NCBI RefSeq assembly: GCF_010974945.1 | Contig: NZ_JAAIVB010000010.1 | Location: 1-64,000 of the forward strand | From: Noviherbaspirillum galbum | GTDB taxonomy: Bacteria > Pseudomonadota > Gammaproteobacteria > Burkholderiales > Burkholderiaceae_D | Reading direction: 5' to 3' | Length of the DNA: 64,000 nucleotides | Part shown: positions 18,656 to 26,918 of the stretch, in pieces | Layout of the letters: the number at the start of each line of letters is the position of its first letter | Position numbering within the stretch: the first letter of the stretch is position 1 | Notes under the pieces: generated by a model | Seen by the model: only the letters and a program-made list of their open reading frames with translations | What the model was told of the DNA's origin: nothing | Databases searched by the model: none | Translations under genes and position numbers: made by a program

Positions 18656-20572
18656 ATGAAGACAAGCACTACTACCTTCACCACTCTCAAGACCTTGTGC
18701 GCTGTTGGCGTGGCCGCTGCGCTGGCAGGCTGCGGCGCGAGCGGCAGTGACACTGCCGGCGCAAGCGCGGTCGGCGCTGGAAGCGTTTCCCGCGCCGCGC
18801 CCGAGCTCACCCTGGTCGATTCCAGCGGCCTGCTGCCCGGCGTCGACCAGGCCTCGCTGGCTCCCCTGAATGATCTCGCCCCGGCGGCCACTGCCGGCCG
18901 CATCGACGCCAGCACGGTGTCGGCCGATGGCACCGTGATTGCCTTCACGGTCTACACGCCCAACATCGCGGCCGGCAATTCCGCACCCCTGCTCATCGAA
19001 GGACATGGCTGGGGCGGCAAGCGGACCCGCAACCTCGATACCACCGCTTATGCCGATCTCGCCAACACCCCGCTGCAGACCGCCAAGCTGGCGCTCGACT
19101 CGGGGGCGCAGGGCGGCAAGCAGGGCACGCGCGGCTGGTATGTGATCAGTTTCGACCAGCGCGGCTTTGGAGACTCCGGCGGCTTCGCCAACGTGATGGA
19201 TCCCAAGATCGAAGGAAAGGACGTGCAGGCCATCATCGACTGGGCGCAAGCCAACCTGCCGCGCCTCGCCTACCGCAAGAACAAGAACGGCGTCGCCGAT
19301 CCGGTCGTCGGCGCGGTCGGCCTCAGCTACGGAGGCGGCTACCAGACGATCGGCTCCGGCGTCGACAAGCGCATCGATGCCCTCGTACCGACCACCACCT
19401 GGGCCGACTTGCGCTACAGCCTGTACGACATGCCCAAGAGCGAGTACCTGGCCCTGCTGGTCGGCGTCGGCGCGGCGGGTCTCGGGCGCGCCGAGCCCTT
19501 TACCTACCAGGCCTTCGTCGATGCCAACACCACCGGCCGCACCAGCCCCGAGTTCAGCCAGAAGATGTACCAGCACAGCCCGGTCTCGTACTGCGAAGGC
19601 AACAGTCCCGACATGCAGCAGCCGGGCATTCCCTCCTTCTTCATCCAGTCGTCGAACGACGTGCTGTTCAACCTGAACGAAGGCTTCCAGTCCTTCGAAT
19701 GCTTCCGCAAGAACAATCCGCGTTCCAAGCTCATGGCCTTGCGCTTCGGTCATCCGGACGTCCTGGTGAGCAGCACCAGCGGATCGAAGTTCACGGAAGA
19801 GAACATCGCCTGCCGCGGACCCGGCGGCGGATCGATCCCGGTCGCACGCCTCGCGTTTTCCTTCCTGTCGCAGAACCTGGTCGACTCACGGCTCGACGGC
19901 AGCTATTCCGCTGACTACCTGACAGTTCCCGACGTCCGCGCCGTGCTCGAGGATGGCAACGCCGCCAGCGGTCCTTATGGCGAGACCGCCGAAGGGCAGT
20001 GCTACGAGATCGCCAAGCTCGGCAGCAATCCCTCCGGCGCGCCTCTTGTCAAGCGCGGCGGCGACGCATTCCCGGCCACGCCTGCTACCTTGCAGAACAT
20101 CGTTGCCGGCGCGCCGGCTCCCTTGCTGAGCCTGATCAAGCCCAACGACCCGTCGACGCTCGCAGAGCCGGCAATGAAAGCCTTTGCGGCGCCGGATGCA
20201 GGCAGCTTCGTGCCGCTCGCGCCCGCGCAAGGCAGGGACCGCTCATTGTTCGGCACGCCGACGGTGCACTTCTCGATCGATGCCACCGACATCCTCAACA
20301 GCTCGATCGACAATGCGCCGATCCTGTTCGTCGGCCTGGCGCGCAAGACGGCTTCCGGCCAGCTCCAGCTCGTGCATGACCAGGTTCAGCCGGTGCGCGG
20401 CTTCGGCGCGCATGACTTCACCTTGCCGGGCGTGAGCATGCTCCTGCATGGCACCGACCAGCTCGGCCTCGTAGTGTTCGGCTACCATCCGCAGTACTTC
20501 AACTACTACACCAAGCTTCCGGTCAACGTGAACGTCAGCGGCATCACCGCCGGCCTGCCTTTCGTGAACTGA
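18656..20572 (+). CDS. Lipoprotein alpha/beta hydrolase, CocE/NonD (X-Pro dipeptidyl-peptidase-like) family
   Basis: A 638-residue protein. It starts with a lipoprotein signal whose lipobox is LAGC (about residues 23-26), so it is membrane-anchored outside the cytoplasm. An alpha/beta-hydrolase domain follows, with GHGWGG, FDQRGFGDSGG and the nucleophile motif GLSYGGG. A C-terminal beta-rich domain (about 530-638) fits the galactose-binding fold of the S15/CocE group. Enzymes of this group cleave esters, amides or X-Pro peptides; the substrate here is unknown. ATG at 18656 is preceded by GGAGACGACACCC. It converges with the fetAB-type genes. Confidence 0.85.
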   Translation: MKTSTTTFTTLKTLCAVGVAAALAGCGASGSDTAGASAVGAGSVSRAAPELTLVDSSGLLPGVDQASLAPLNDLAPAATAGRIDASTVSADGTVIAFTVYTPNIAAGNSAPLLIEGHGWGGKRTRNLDTTAYADLANTPLQTAKLALDSGAQGGKQGTRGWYVISFDQRGFGDSGGFANVMDPKIEGKDVQAIIDWAQANLPRLAYRKNKNGVADPVVGAVGLSYGGGYQTIGSGVDKRIDALVPTTTWADLRYSLYDMPKSEYLALLVGVGAAGLGRAEPFTYQAFVDANTTGRTSPEFSQKMYQHSPVSYCEGNSPDMQQPGIPSFFIQSSNDVLFNLNEGFQSFECFRKNNPRSKLMALRFGHPDVLVSSTSGSKFTEENIACRGPGGGSIPVARLAFSFLSQNLVDSRLDGSYSADYLTVPDVRAVLEDGNAASGPYGETAEGQCYEIAKLGSNPSGAPLVKRGGDAFPATPATLQNIVAGAPAPLLSLIKPNDPSTLAEPAMKAFAAPDAGSFVPLAPAQGRDRSLFGTPTVHFSIDATDILNSSIDNAPILFVGLARKTASGQLQLVHDQVQPVRGFGAHDFTLPGVSMLLHGTDQLGLVVFGYHPQYFNYYTKLPVNVNVSGITAGLPFVN

Positions 20573-20602
20573 GGTGCATTGGGCTGAAACAAGGCACCCG
20601 GA

Positions 20603-21412
20603 TCATCCGTCGGCAGCATGATGGATGATCCTGTCGACGCGCAGGCGCTGGCGCGCGTCGGTGACGGCGCGTGACGCAAGCCAGACCGCGCCGACCGCCG
20701 CCAGGCCGCTTGCGCCGGCCAGCAGGAAGAGCAGCAGGATCTGGTACTTCACCGCTTCCAGCGGGTCCATGCCAGCCAGGATCTGGCCGGTCATGGTGCC
20801 CGGCAGGGTAATGATGCCCGCCGCCGCCATCTGGTTGGTGACCGGGATCAGGCCGCGCCGGATGCCGGTGCGCAGCGGGCCGGTGAGCGCGTGCCGGATC
20901 GTTTCCCCCAGCGCCAGCCGCGCTTCGATCTCGCGCCGGTCGCGCACCACCGTCGACAGGAAGGTGTCCAGGCTGAGGCTGGCCGAGGTCAGCACGCTTC
21001 CCAGCACGATACCGAGGATGGGCAGGGCATAACGCGCCTCGTACCACGGGTCGGGACGTATCGCCGTCAGCAATGCCAGCAAGGCGGTCATGACGCTCGC
21101 CGTCGCGACCACGACCGCCGCAAGCCGGTACGCGGCCATGCCGCGCAAGGCATGCGAAGGACGTATCGCCACCTCGCGCGCGGTCGCCGCCAGCATGAGC
21201 ATGCCGATGCCCGCGGTGGCGGCGGGCGAGGCAAGCGCAAAGACCGTGCGCAGGACCAGTCCCACCAGCAGCAGCTGCATCACCATGCGCAAGGCCGACC
21301 AAAGGATGCCGCGATGCAGGCGCAGGTCGAGCGCGAGAGAGATCGCGGCGTTCAGCAGCACCAGGAGTGCGGCGATGCCTAAGTCGGACGCGTGCAGGCT
21401 AACCGGATGCAT
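20603..21412 (-). CDS. fetB: ABC transporter permease, FetB (UPF0014) family
   Basis: A 269-residue permease with about seven hydrophobic helices. The signature regions ALPILGIVLGS, RDRREIEARLALGET and NQMAAAGIITLPGTMTGQILAG match FetB/YbbM, linked in E. coli to iron export under oxidative stress. The start overlaps the ATPase stop by 14 bases, so translation is probably coupled. The transported ion in this organism is not shown by sequence. Confidence 0.9.
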   Translation of the reverse strand: MHPVSLHASDLGIAALLVLLNAAISLALDLRLHRGILWSALRMVMQLLLVGLVLRTVFALASPAATAGIGMLMLAATAREVAIRPSHALRGMAAYRLAAVVVATASVMTALLALLTAIRPDPWYEARYALPILGIVLGSVLTSASLSLDTFLSTVVRDRREIEARLALGETIRHALTGPLRTGIRRGLIPVTNQMAAAGIITLPGTMTGQILAGMDPLEAVKYQILLLFLLAGASGLAAVGAVWLASRAVTDARQRLRVDRIIHHAADG

Positions 21413-22064
21413 GCCTGCCCGCTGCGTTGCCGCCGAGGCGAAGCGTCGCGCCCGCCATGCGCCCGGCCTGGTCTTCGGAATGGGTGACGATGACCATGCC
21501 CCGGCCCGGCCGCAGCCAGTACCGCAATACCTGCTCCACGCCGGCGACGGATTGCTGGTCCAGCGACGCCGTGGGTTCGTCCAGCAGGAGGATGGCTGGA
21601 GCGCGCGCCAGCGTGCGCACCAGCGTGCGCACCAGCGCGAGCCGCTGGCGCTCGCCCGTAGAGAGGCGGCCCACTTCCGCGGACAACAGGTCCTTCGGCA
21701 AGCGGAGCGCTGCCATCCAGTCCGTCACTTCTTCCCTCATGAACTCAAGCGAGCCCGCGGAGAAATGACTGTCCACGCGAACCTGCCACCACGCCGCTTC
21801 CGCGGCGTGGTATGCGACCTGCCGCCGCCACGCTGGCGCTTCCCAGGATTCGCGCTCCCTGCCTTCAAGCATGACCGTGCCGGAATTCTCGTCGAGGTCG
21901 GCCAGCATGCGCAGCAAGCTCGTCTTGCCGCAGCCTGAAGGACCCAGCACGGCAAGGCACTCGCCATCCGGCAGGTCGAATGAAAACGGACCGGCGATCC
22001 GGGACCGAAGGTCGCGGACGCGAAGCAGCGCCGCCTGCGCGGATTCCTTGCCGTCCCCTTCCAC
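21399..22064 (-). CDS. fetA: ABC transporter ATP-binding protein, FetA family
   Basis: A 221-residue ATPase that pairs with FetB. Walker A is GPSGCGKT at about residues 40-47 and Walker B is ILLLDEPTASLD. The signature is LSTGE rather than LSGGE/Q. Between the signature and Walker B the protein reads LVRTLVRTLARAP, four residues longer than usual, which matches a 12-base direct duplication in the DNA at 21609-21632. A glyoxalase gene lies nine bases before the start side on the same strand, so these may be co-transcribed. Confidence 0.9.
   Translation of the reverse strand: MEGDGKESAQAALLRVRDLRSRIAGPFSFDLPDGECLAVLGPSGCGKTSLLRMLADLDENSGTVMLEGRERESWEAPAWRRQVAYHAAEAAWWQVRVDSHFSAGSLEFMREEVTDWMAALRLPKDLLSAEVGRLSTGERQRLALVRTLVRTLARAPAILLLDEPTASLDQQSVAGVEQVLRYWLRPGRGMVIVTHSEDQAGRMAGATLRLGGNAAGRHASG
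21609..21637. repeat. 12-base tandem duplication inside fetA
   Basis: CAGCGTGCGCAC occurs twice in a row (21609-21620, 21621-21632) and CAGCG begins a third copy. On the coding strand it inserts four residues (VRTL) in the helix after the ABC signature. Confidence 0.85.
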
Positions 22065-22073
22065 GCCGATGGC

Positions 22074-22616
22074 CTAGCCGGGCTGGCCGAGCTGCTTCAG
22101 CAGGTCCGCCTGCACGATTTCTATCCAGTAGCCGTCCGGGTCCTTGATGAACGCCACATTGCGCATCTTTCCCTGGTCCGGCCGCTTCACGTACGTCACC
22201 TCGTTCTGGTCGAACCATGCCACCGCCGCCTGCAGGTCGGGAACGGAAAAGCAGATGTGGCCGAAGCCCTGCGGCTGGGCGTTTCCGTCGTGGTAGCGGA
22301 ATTCCGGGGCGGATTCGGTGCCCCAGTTGTGGGTCAGCTCCAGGATGCCGCGCTGCGAGAACGTCCAGGCAGTGCGCTCGCCCGCATCTTCCGGCGCCTG
22401 CTCGCCGTCCTGCATGCGCGCGAGGAAGTAGAGCGAAAATTTCATCTCCGGAAAGTCGAGCTTGCGCAAGACGCGCATGCCGAGCACCCGCGTGTAGAAG
22501 GCAAGCGATATCTGCGGATCCTTGACCCTGAGCATGGAATGGTTCAGCACGAAGCCGCGCGTCGCCTGCGGGAGGTCGGTGGCTACGCCGGGGTAGGATT
22601 CAGTCGTAAATGGCAT
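22074..22616 (-). CDS. gloA: Lactoylglutathione lyase (glyoxalase I)
   Basis: A 180-residue glyoxalase I, which converts the hemithioacetal of methylglyoxal and glutathione to S-lactoylglutathione. The expected metal ligands are present: H26 in LNHSMLRV, E93 in ILELTHNWG, then the histidine of GFGHICFSV and the glutamate of YWIEIV. The length is like the longer, eukaryote-type and Pseudomonas-type enzymes (about 175-185), which often use zinc. It lies directly before the fetA gene. Confidence 0.95.
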   Translation of the reverse strand: MPFTTESYPGVATDLPQATRGFVLNHSMLRVKDPQISLAFYTRVLGMRVLRKLDFPEMKFSLYFLARMQDGEQAPEDAGERTAWTFSQRGILELTHNWGTESAPEFRYHDGNAQPQGFGHICFSVPDLQAAVAWFDQNEVTYVKRPDQGKMRNVAFIKDPDGYWIEIVQADLLKQLGQPG

Positions 22617-22697
22617 GGTCGTCCTTCATGTAGTCGCGCCGGCAAGGATGGCTTGCATGGCAATGGATGCGGTTCGCCTCATTCGTCAGATTGCTCG

Positions 22698-23012
22698 TCA
22701 TGCGGTCGCGACGCGCGCCGAGGGATGGATCGTACAGCCGCGATGCACGTTTTCGAGGAAGCGGATGGCCTCGTCCAGGGTGGCCGTGGGCGGCACCAGC
22801 TTCGCGAGCGACGCGCTCTGCTGCAGCCGGTCGAGCCCGTAGGCCACGGTGCGCGAGATCTCGCGCGCCTGGCGTCCATCGCTGTTGTAAAGCGCGTCGT
22901 AGACGCCGGCCGCGTCCCAGACCGGCACCAGCCCGGGATTGGTGGAATCCTCGAAGACGACGGCCGGCATCGGGCTGTCGTCCTCGCGCATGAGCCGGAA
23001 ACTGAAGGTCAC
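22698..23012 (-). CDS. Unknown protein, 104 residues
   Basis: Starts at GTG 23012 with AAGAGG eight bases before it. The protein begins MTFSFRLMREDDSPMPAVVF, is acidic to neutral, and has no signal peptide or membrane helix. The segment TLDEAIRFLENVHRGCTIHPSARV looks like a folded helix-turn. I do not recognise a family. It sits 80 bases after regA and about the same distance before gloA, all on the same strand. The reading frame and ribosome site favour a real gene. Confidence 0.55.
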   Translation of the reverse strand: MTFSFRLMREDDSPMPAVVFEDSTNPGLVPVWDAAGVYDALYNSDGRQAREISRTVAYGLDRLQQSASLAKLVPPTATLDEAIRFLENVHRGCTIHPSARVATA

Positions 23013-23093
23013 CGCGTTGCCTCTTCGTGGAATGGGGATGTGGCTGGGATATTAACATCGACCTTAAGTTTCCGCCCCGGCATCCGGCCGCGT

Positions 23094-23654
23094 TCACTTC
23101 ACTCTCTGCTTTTCCAGCTTGCGTGCCAGCGTGCGCCGGTGCATGCCGAGCCGGCGGGCGGTCTCGGAAATGTTGAAGCCGGTCTCGGCCAGGGTTTCGT
23201 GGATGCGTTCCCACTCGAGGTTCTTGATCGACGTGGAGCGGTTGGTCAGCTCAACTTCGGCATTGCCTGCCACATGGCCGAACGCTGCCTCGATGTCGTC
23301 CGTGTTGGACGGCTTGGCCAGGTACTGGCATGCGCCGAGCTTGATGGCTTCCACCGCCGTGCTGATGCTCGCAAAGCCCGTCAGGACCACGATCAGCATG
23401 TCCGCGTCCCGTTCATGCAGCGCTTGCACGCAGGCAAGGCCCGACGCGCTGCCATCGAGCTTGAGGTCGACCACGGCATGGGTTGGCGTCTTCTGCTGCA
23501 GCACCGATTGCAGATCCTCGAGGTTGGAAGCGGTGACCACGGCATAGCCGCGGCGCTCGAAGGAACGCCCCAGCGTCCGTGCGAACGCGGCATCGTCTTC
23601 CACGATCATCAGCAGGCGTTCGCCCCGCTGGTCCGGATGGCTTTCAGACGGCAT
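23094..23654 (-). CDS. regA: Redox response regulator RegA/PrrA/RoxR
   Basis: A 186-residue response regulator. The receiver domain has E19-D20-D21 and the phosphoacceptor D63, the same number as in Rhodobacter RegA, then VVLTGFASISTAVEAIKLGA and the lysine in YLAKPSNTDD. The C-terminal Fis-type helix-turn-helix (ISETARRLGMHRRTLARKL) is the well-conserved RegA DNA-binding part. ATG at 23654 overlaps the regB stop by 11 bases. It probably controls respiratory and redox genes, including the quinol oxidase operon it is part of. Confidence 0.95.
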   Translation of the reverse strand: MPSESHPDQRGERLLMIVEDDAAFARTLGRSFERRGYAVVTASNLEDLQSVLQQKTPTHAVVDLKLDGSASGLACVQALHERDADMLIVVLTGFASISTAVEAIKLGACQYLAKPSNTDDIEAAFGHVAGNAEVELTNRSTSIKNLEWERIHETLAETGFNISETARRLGMHRRTLARKLEKQRVK

Positions 23655-24996
23655 GGCGCGCCTCCTGTTCGAGGGTGATGGCCGCAAGCGGCAGGGCGAT
23701 CTCGACGACCGCGCCGCCTTCGGGCCGGTTGCGCGCGGTGGCCTTGCCGCCAAGGGCGCGCGCGACGTTCACCACCAGGAACAGGCCCAGCCCGCGGCCG
23801 GGCCGGCCCTTGCTCGACTGATAGGGCGTGCCGAAGCGTTCCAGCATATCCGGCGGAAAACCGGGGCCCGCATCCTCGACCCGGAGCTTGAGGGTATCCG
23901 CCTCGCGCGCCGCCTCGAAGCGCACCCATTCCGGCGAAGCTTCGAGCGCATTGTCGAGCACGTTGATGATCATCTGCTTCAGGGTCGAATCGTAGACCAT
24001 GGCAAAGTCATGATAGAGGCGGTTCTCGAAGGCGAACTTGCGCGGGGAACGGGTATCCCGCCATTCCTTCGCAAGGTCTTCGAGGAAGCGCGAGATCATG
24101 GCCTTGGACGACGACTCGCCGCGCGTCTTGCCGGCCGCCCTGAGGACGCCGCTGACGATGGCCTTGCACCGCTGAAGCTGGGCCTCCATTTCCGCGATGT
24201 CCTCCTGCAGATCCTGCTTGCCCTGAAGCTCCGGCAGGCGGCGCCAGTCGCCCAGGATGACCGACACCGTCGCCAGCGGCGTGCCGAGTTCATGCGCCGC
24301 GCCGGACGCAAGCAGCCCCATGCGCACGATATGTTCCTCTTCCGCCGCCCGCTGGCGCAGGGCGGCAAGCTGCTCGTCGCGTTCGCGCAGGTTGCCGATG
24401 ATCCGGCGCACCAGCATTACCAGCAGCACCGCATTCAAGGCAAAGCAGATCAGCATGCCCTCGATGTACAGAGCCGGGAAAGACTGGCCGGCATCGAGCG
24501 GCAGCTCCAGCGGCGTGGAAAACACCGAGAGGCCGCCCAGGCAGCAGATCGTGATGGCGGTGATCGTCCAGGTCGACCAGGCGCGCAGCAGGACCGCGCT
24601 CAGCACGACCTGCAGCAGGTAGAGGAAGGCGAAGGGATTGGTGACGCCGCCGCTGAAGTAAAGCTGGGCCGTCAGGCTGGCAACGTCCACCAGCAGGGCA
24701 AGGAACATCTCGCGGTTGCTGGCGGCGCGGCGGCTTCGCCAGCGCCGGTGGCTGAAGATGTTGAAGGCGATCAGGCAGGCGAGCACGCCGTACATCTGCA
24801 GCAGCGGCAGGGTGATGCCGAACACCAGCGTGACGATGTTGATGGTCGTGACCTGGCCGACCACGGCGACCCAGCGCAGCTCGATCAGGGGCAGCATGTT
24901 GCGGTGTCCGGCGGCCTGCTCCACCCCAGCCATCCAGCTGGCGGAAAACCCGTCTCCCTTGATCGGCTTCGCTTCCTCCTGCGCCATGCCCGACAT
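23644..24996 (-). CDS. regB: Redox sensor histidine kinase RegB/PrrB/RoxS
   Basis: A 450-residue membrane kinase with about six transmembrane helices in residues 40-200. The quinone-site motif GGVTNPF is at 116-122. The phosphorylated H235 lies in GAAHELGTPLATV, and the redox-active cysteine expected in RegB is C277 in QRCKAIVSG. The ATPase domain carries NVLDNALEASP and GRGLGLFLV. It follows the SURF1 gene by 18 bases in the cyo run and overlaps regA. It should sense the ubiquinone pool and oxygen status, a natural partner to a quinol oxidase. Confidence 0.95.
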   Translation of the reverse strand: MSGMAQEEAKPIKGDGFSASWMAGVEQAAGHRNMLPLIELRWVAVVGQVTTINIVTLVFGITLPLLQMYGVLACLIAFNIFSHRRWRSRRAASNREMFLALLVDVASLTAQLYFSGGVTNPFAFLYLLQVVLSAVLLRAWSTWTITAITICCLGGLSVFSTPLELPLDAGQSFPALYIEGMLICFALNAVLLVMLVRRIIGNLRERDEQLAALRQRAAEEEHIVRMGLLASGAAHELGTPLATVSVILGDWRRLPELQGKQDLQEDIAEMEAQLQRCKAIVSGVLRAAGKTRGESSSKAMISRFLEDLAKEWRDTRSPRKFAFENRLYHDFAMVYDSTLKQMIINVLDNALEASPEWVRFEAAREADTLKLRVEDAGPGFPPDMLERFGTPYQSSKGRPGRGLGLFLVVNVARALGGKATARNRPEGGAVVEIALPLAAITLEQEARHAV

Positions 24997-25014
24997 GCCA
25001 GCTCCTCGGTTTCG

Positions 25015-25839
25015 TCAGTTGTGCCCTTGTCCGCCGCGTGCCGCACGGACGCCGGCCGCCGCGCGCCGCGTACCCCGGCGGCGGACCAGCCAGGCGCCGC
25101 AAGCCGCGGTCATCAAGGCAAGAGCATACCAAGTCAAGGCATACATCAGGTGATTGTTATGGAAATGAATGACGGTCAGCCCGCCGACGGGCACGCCCGG
25201 CGCGGCGCTGGCAGGGTCCTGGCCGTTGCCGTCGGCATCGACGAAGTAGGGGGCGACCGGTCCGAAGCTCGCCAGGCCGCGGGCGGCAGCGATTGCCGGC
25301 ACGTCGCGCGAATACCAGCGTCCCGCGCCGGGATCGTTGGCGCGCAGGAAACCGCCGCCCGGTTCGGACAGGCGCAGCAGGCCGGTCACCTCGGCGGCCG
25401 TTTCGCCCGACGCCGGCTTGACCGAACCTGCCGCATCCTGGGCGACGAAGCCGCGGTTGACCAGCACCACGCTGCCATCGTCGGCGACCAGAGGAGTCAG
25501 TATCCAGTAGCCGCTTCCCAGTTCGCTCGTCGCGGCGACCCGTGTGGCGAGGCCATGAAGGAAGCGTCCCGCCACGCGGACATGCCGGTACTCGTCCGAC
25601 GCCGCAGTGATGGCGGCCCAGCGGTCGCGCGCCGGCACGGGGACGGGAAGGGCATGCACGCGGCTGTCCACGCGTGCGATCAGGTCGTTCTTCCACGCCA
25701 AGCGTCGCACCTGCCAGTTGCCCAGGGTAACGAACGCCGCAAAGGCGGCGAGCAGCAGGATGCCGGCGAGCGCGCCTTGCCAGCGTGGACGCGGGGACGG
25801 TCCGTCGTCAGGCCGCTGCGGATCGCGTCCCCTGGCCAT
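25015..25839 (-). CDS. SURF1-family protein
   Basis: A 274-residue inner-membrane assembly factor with one helix near each end (about 22-41 and 235-255). Typical SURF1 words are LGNWQVRRLAWK, SGYWILTPL, VLVNRGFV, and the late FHNNHLMYALTWYALAL. SURF1 helps insert heme into the catalytic subunit of heme-copper oxidases. It lies six bases after cyoD and before regB, in the place where cyoE would be in E. coli. No heme O synthase is in this operon. Confidence 0.92.
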   Translation of the reverse strand: MARGRDPQRPDDGPSPRPRWQGALAGILLLAAFAAFVTLGNWQVRRLAWKNDLIARVDSRVHALPVPVPARDRWAAITAASDEYRHVRVAGRFLHGLATRVAATSELGSGYWILTPLVADDGSVVLVNRGFVAQDAAGSVKPASGETAAEVTGLLRLSEPGGGFLRANDPGAGRWYSRDVPAIAAARGLASFGPVAPYFVDADGNGQDPASAAPGVPVGGLTVIHFHNNHLMYALTWYALALMTAACGAWLVRRRGTRRAAAGVRAARGGQGHN

Positions 25840-25845
25840 TGCCGC

Positions 25846-26238
25846 TTACATGCCGCCCATCTGGTGGTGCATGCCGGGCATCATGTTGGTGTTGAGGTGG
25901 TACAGCACCCAGATCGAGCCGGAAAGCATGATGACCACCAGCACCGCGGTGAAGATCAGCGACAGCATGGTCCAGCCATTCTCCGCGCGCGAATTCAGGT
26001 GCAGGAAGTAGATCATCTGCACCACGATCTGCACCGCCGCAAAACCGAGGATGACGAGCGCCGTGGTGCTGGACTTGTCGAACACCTTGCCGATCACCAG
26101 CCAGAAGGGGATGGCTGTCAGGATGACCGAGAGCAGGAAGCCGACGGCATAGTCCTTCAGGGAAACGTGGATGCCTTCTTCTTCATGGCCATGTCCATGG
26201 TCGACGCTGTCGGTCGGGTTGAATTGCCGTTCGCTCAT
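25846..26238 (-). CDS. cyoD: Cytochrome o ubiquinol oxidase subunit IV
   Basis: A 130-residue protein with three hydrophobic helices: YAVGFLLSVILTAIPFWLVI, ALVILGFAAVQIVVQMIYFLHL and MLSLIFTAVLVVIMLSGSIW. These match CyoD. The N-terminus is His/Glu-rich (DHGHGHEEEG), and the C-terminus ends in a Met/His-rich tail (MMPGMHHQMGGM) that could bind copper. The start overlaps the cyoC stop by four bases (ATGA). Confidence 0.95.
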   Translation of the reverse strand: MSERQFNPTDSVDHGHGHEEEGIHVSLKDYAVGFLLSVILTAIPFWLVIGKVFDKSSTTALVILGFAAVQIVVQMIYFLHLNSRAENGWTMLSLIFTAVLVVIMLSGSIWVLYHLNTNMMPGMHHQMGGM

Positions 26239-26918
26239 GGCAGCACTCCCATCAGGTAAACAAAGGTGAACACGCCGATCCAGACCACGTCGAGGAAGTG
26301 CCAGAACATCGACAGGCAGGTGAGGCGCCGCCTGTTTTCCGGCACCAGGCCATGCTTGCCGAGCTGGAACAGCAGCGTCACCAGCCAGACGAGGCCGAAG
26401 CTGACGTGCAATCCGTGCGTGCCCACCAGCGCGAAGAATGCCGTCAGGAAGCCGCTGCGCTGGGGTCCGGCGCCTTCATGAATGAGGTGCGCGAACTCGG
26501 TAAGTTCCAGGCCGATGAACGCGGCGCCGAGCAAGCCGGTGACCGCCAGCCAGAGCATCGTTGCCGGCTTGCTGCGCCCTTGGGCGGCGAGCATCGAGAA
26601 GCCATAGGTGATCGACGACAGCAGGAGGAAGGCCGTGTTGAGCGCCACCAGCGGCAGGTCGAAGAGTTCCGCGCCGGAAGGGCCGCCGGCGTAATTGCGG
26701 CCGAGCACCGCATACGCCGCGAACAGGCAGGCGAACACCAGGCAGTCGCTCATCAGGTAGATCCAGAAGCCGAGCAGGGTGCCATTGTGCGGATGGTGCT
26801 CGACCACATGGAAACGGCTCCCGTCGAGCGCCTGGCCTGCCTCGGCCGGCGCGCGGTCGTCCTGCCTGCTCAGGGCTGCGGCCCCGGCCATGGCGGGGTT
26901 GAATGACATGTCATGCAT
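26235..26918 (-). CDS. cyoC: Cytochrome o ubiquinol oxidase subunit III
   Basis: A 227-residue subunit with about five helices. It matches Cyo[27 protein letters not shown], then [18 protein letters not shown] and [26 protein letters not shown] at 26918 overlaps the end of cyoB; a second ATG at 26909 is possible. It is part of the proton-pumping quinol oxidase. Confidence 0.95.
   Translation of the reverse strand: MHDMSFNPAMAGAAALSRQDDRAPAEAGQALDGSRFHVVEHHPHNGTLLGFWIYLMSDCLVFACLFAAYAVLGRNYAGGPSGAELFDLPLVALNTAFLLLSSITYGFSMLAAQGRSKPATMLWLAVTGLLGAAFIGLELTEFAHLIHEGAGPQRSGFLTAFFALVGTHGLHVSFGLVWLVTLLFQLGKHGLVPENRRRLTCLSMFWHFLDVVWIGVFTFVYLMGVLP

Noticed and set aside
23653-26259. 868-residue open frame on the plus strand opposite regB, SURF1 and cyoD
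   Set aside because: Again a shadow of high G+C genes: composition is Arg/Gly/His/Gln-rich with no domain, and the genes on the other strand are clear.
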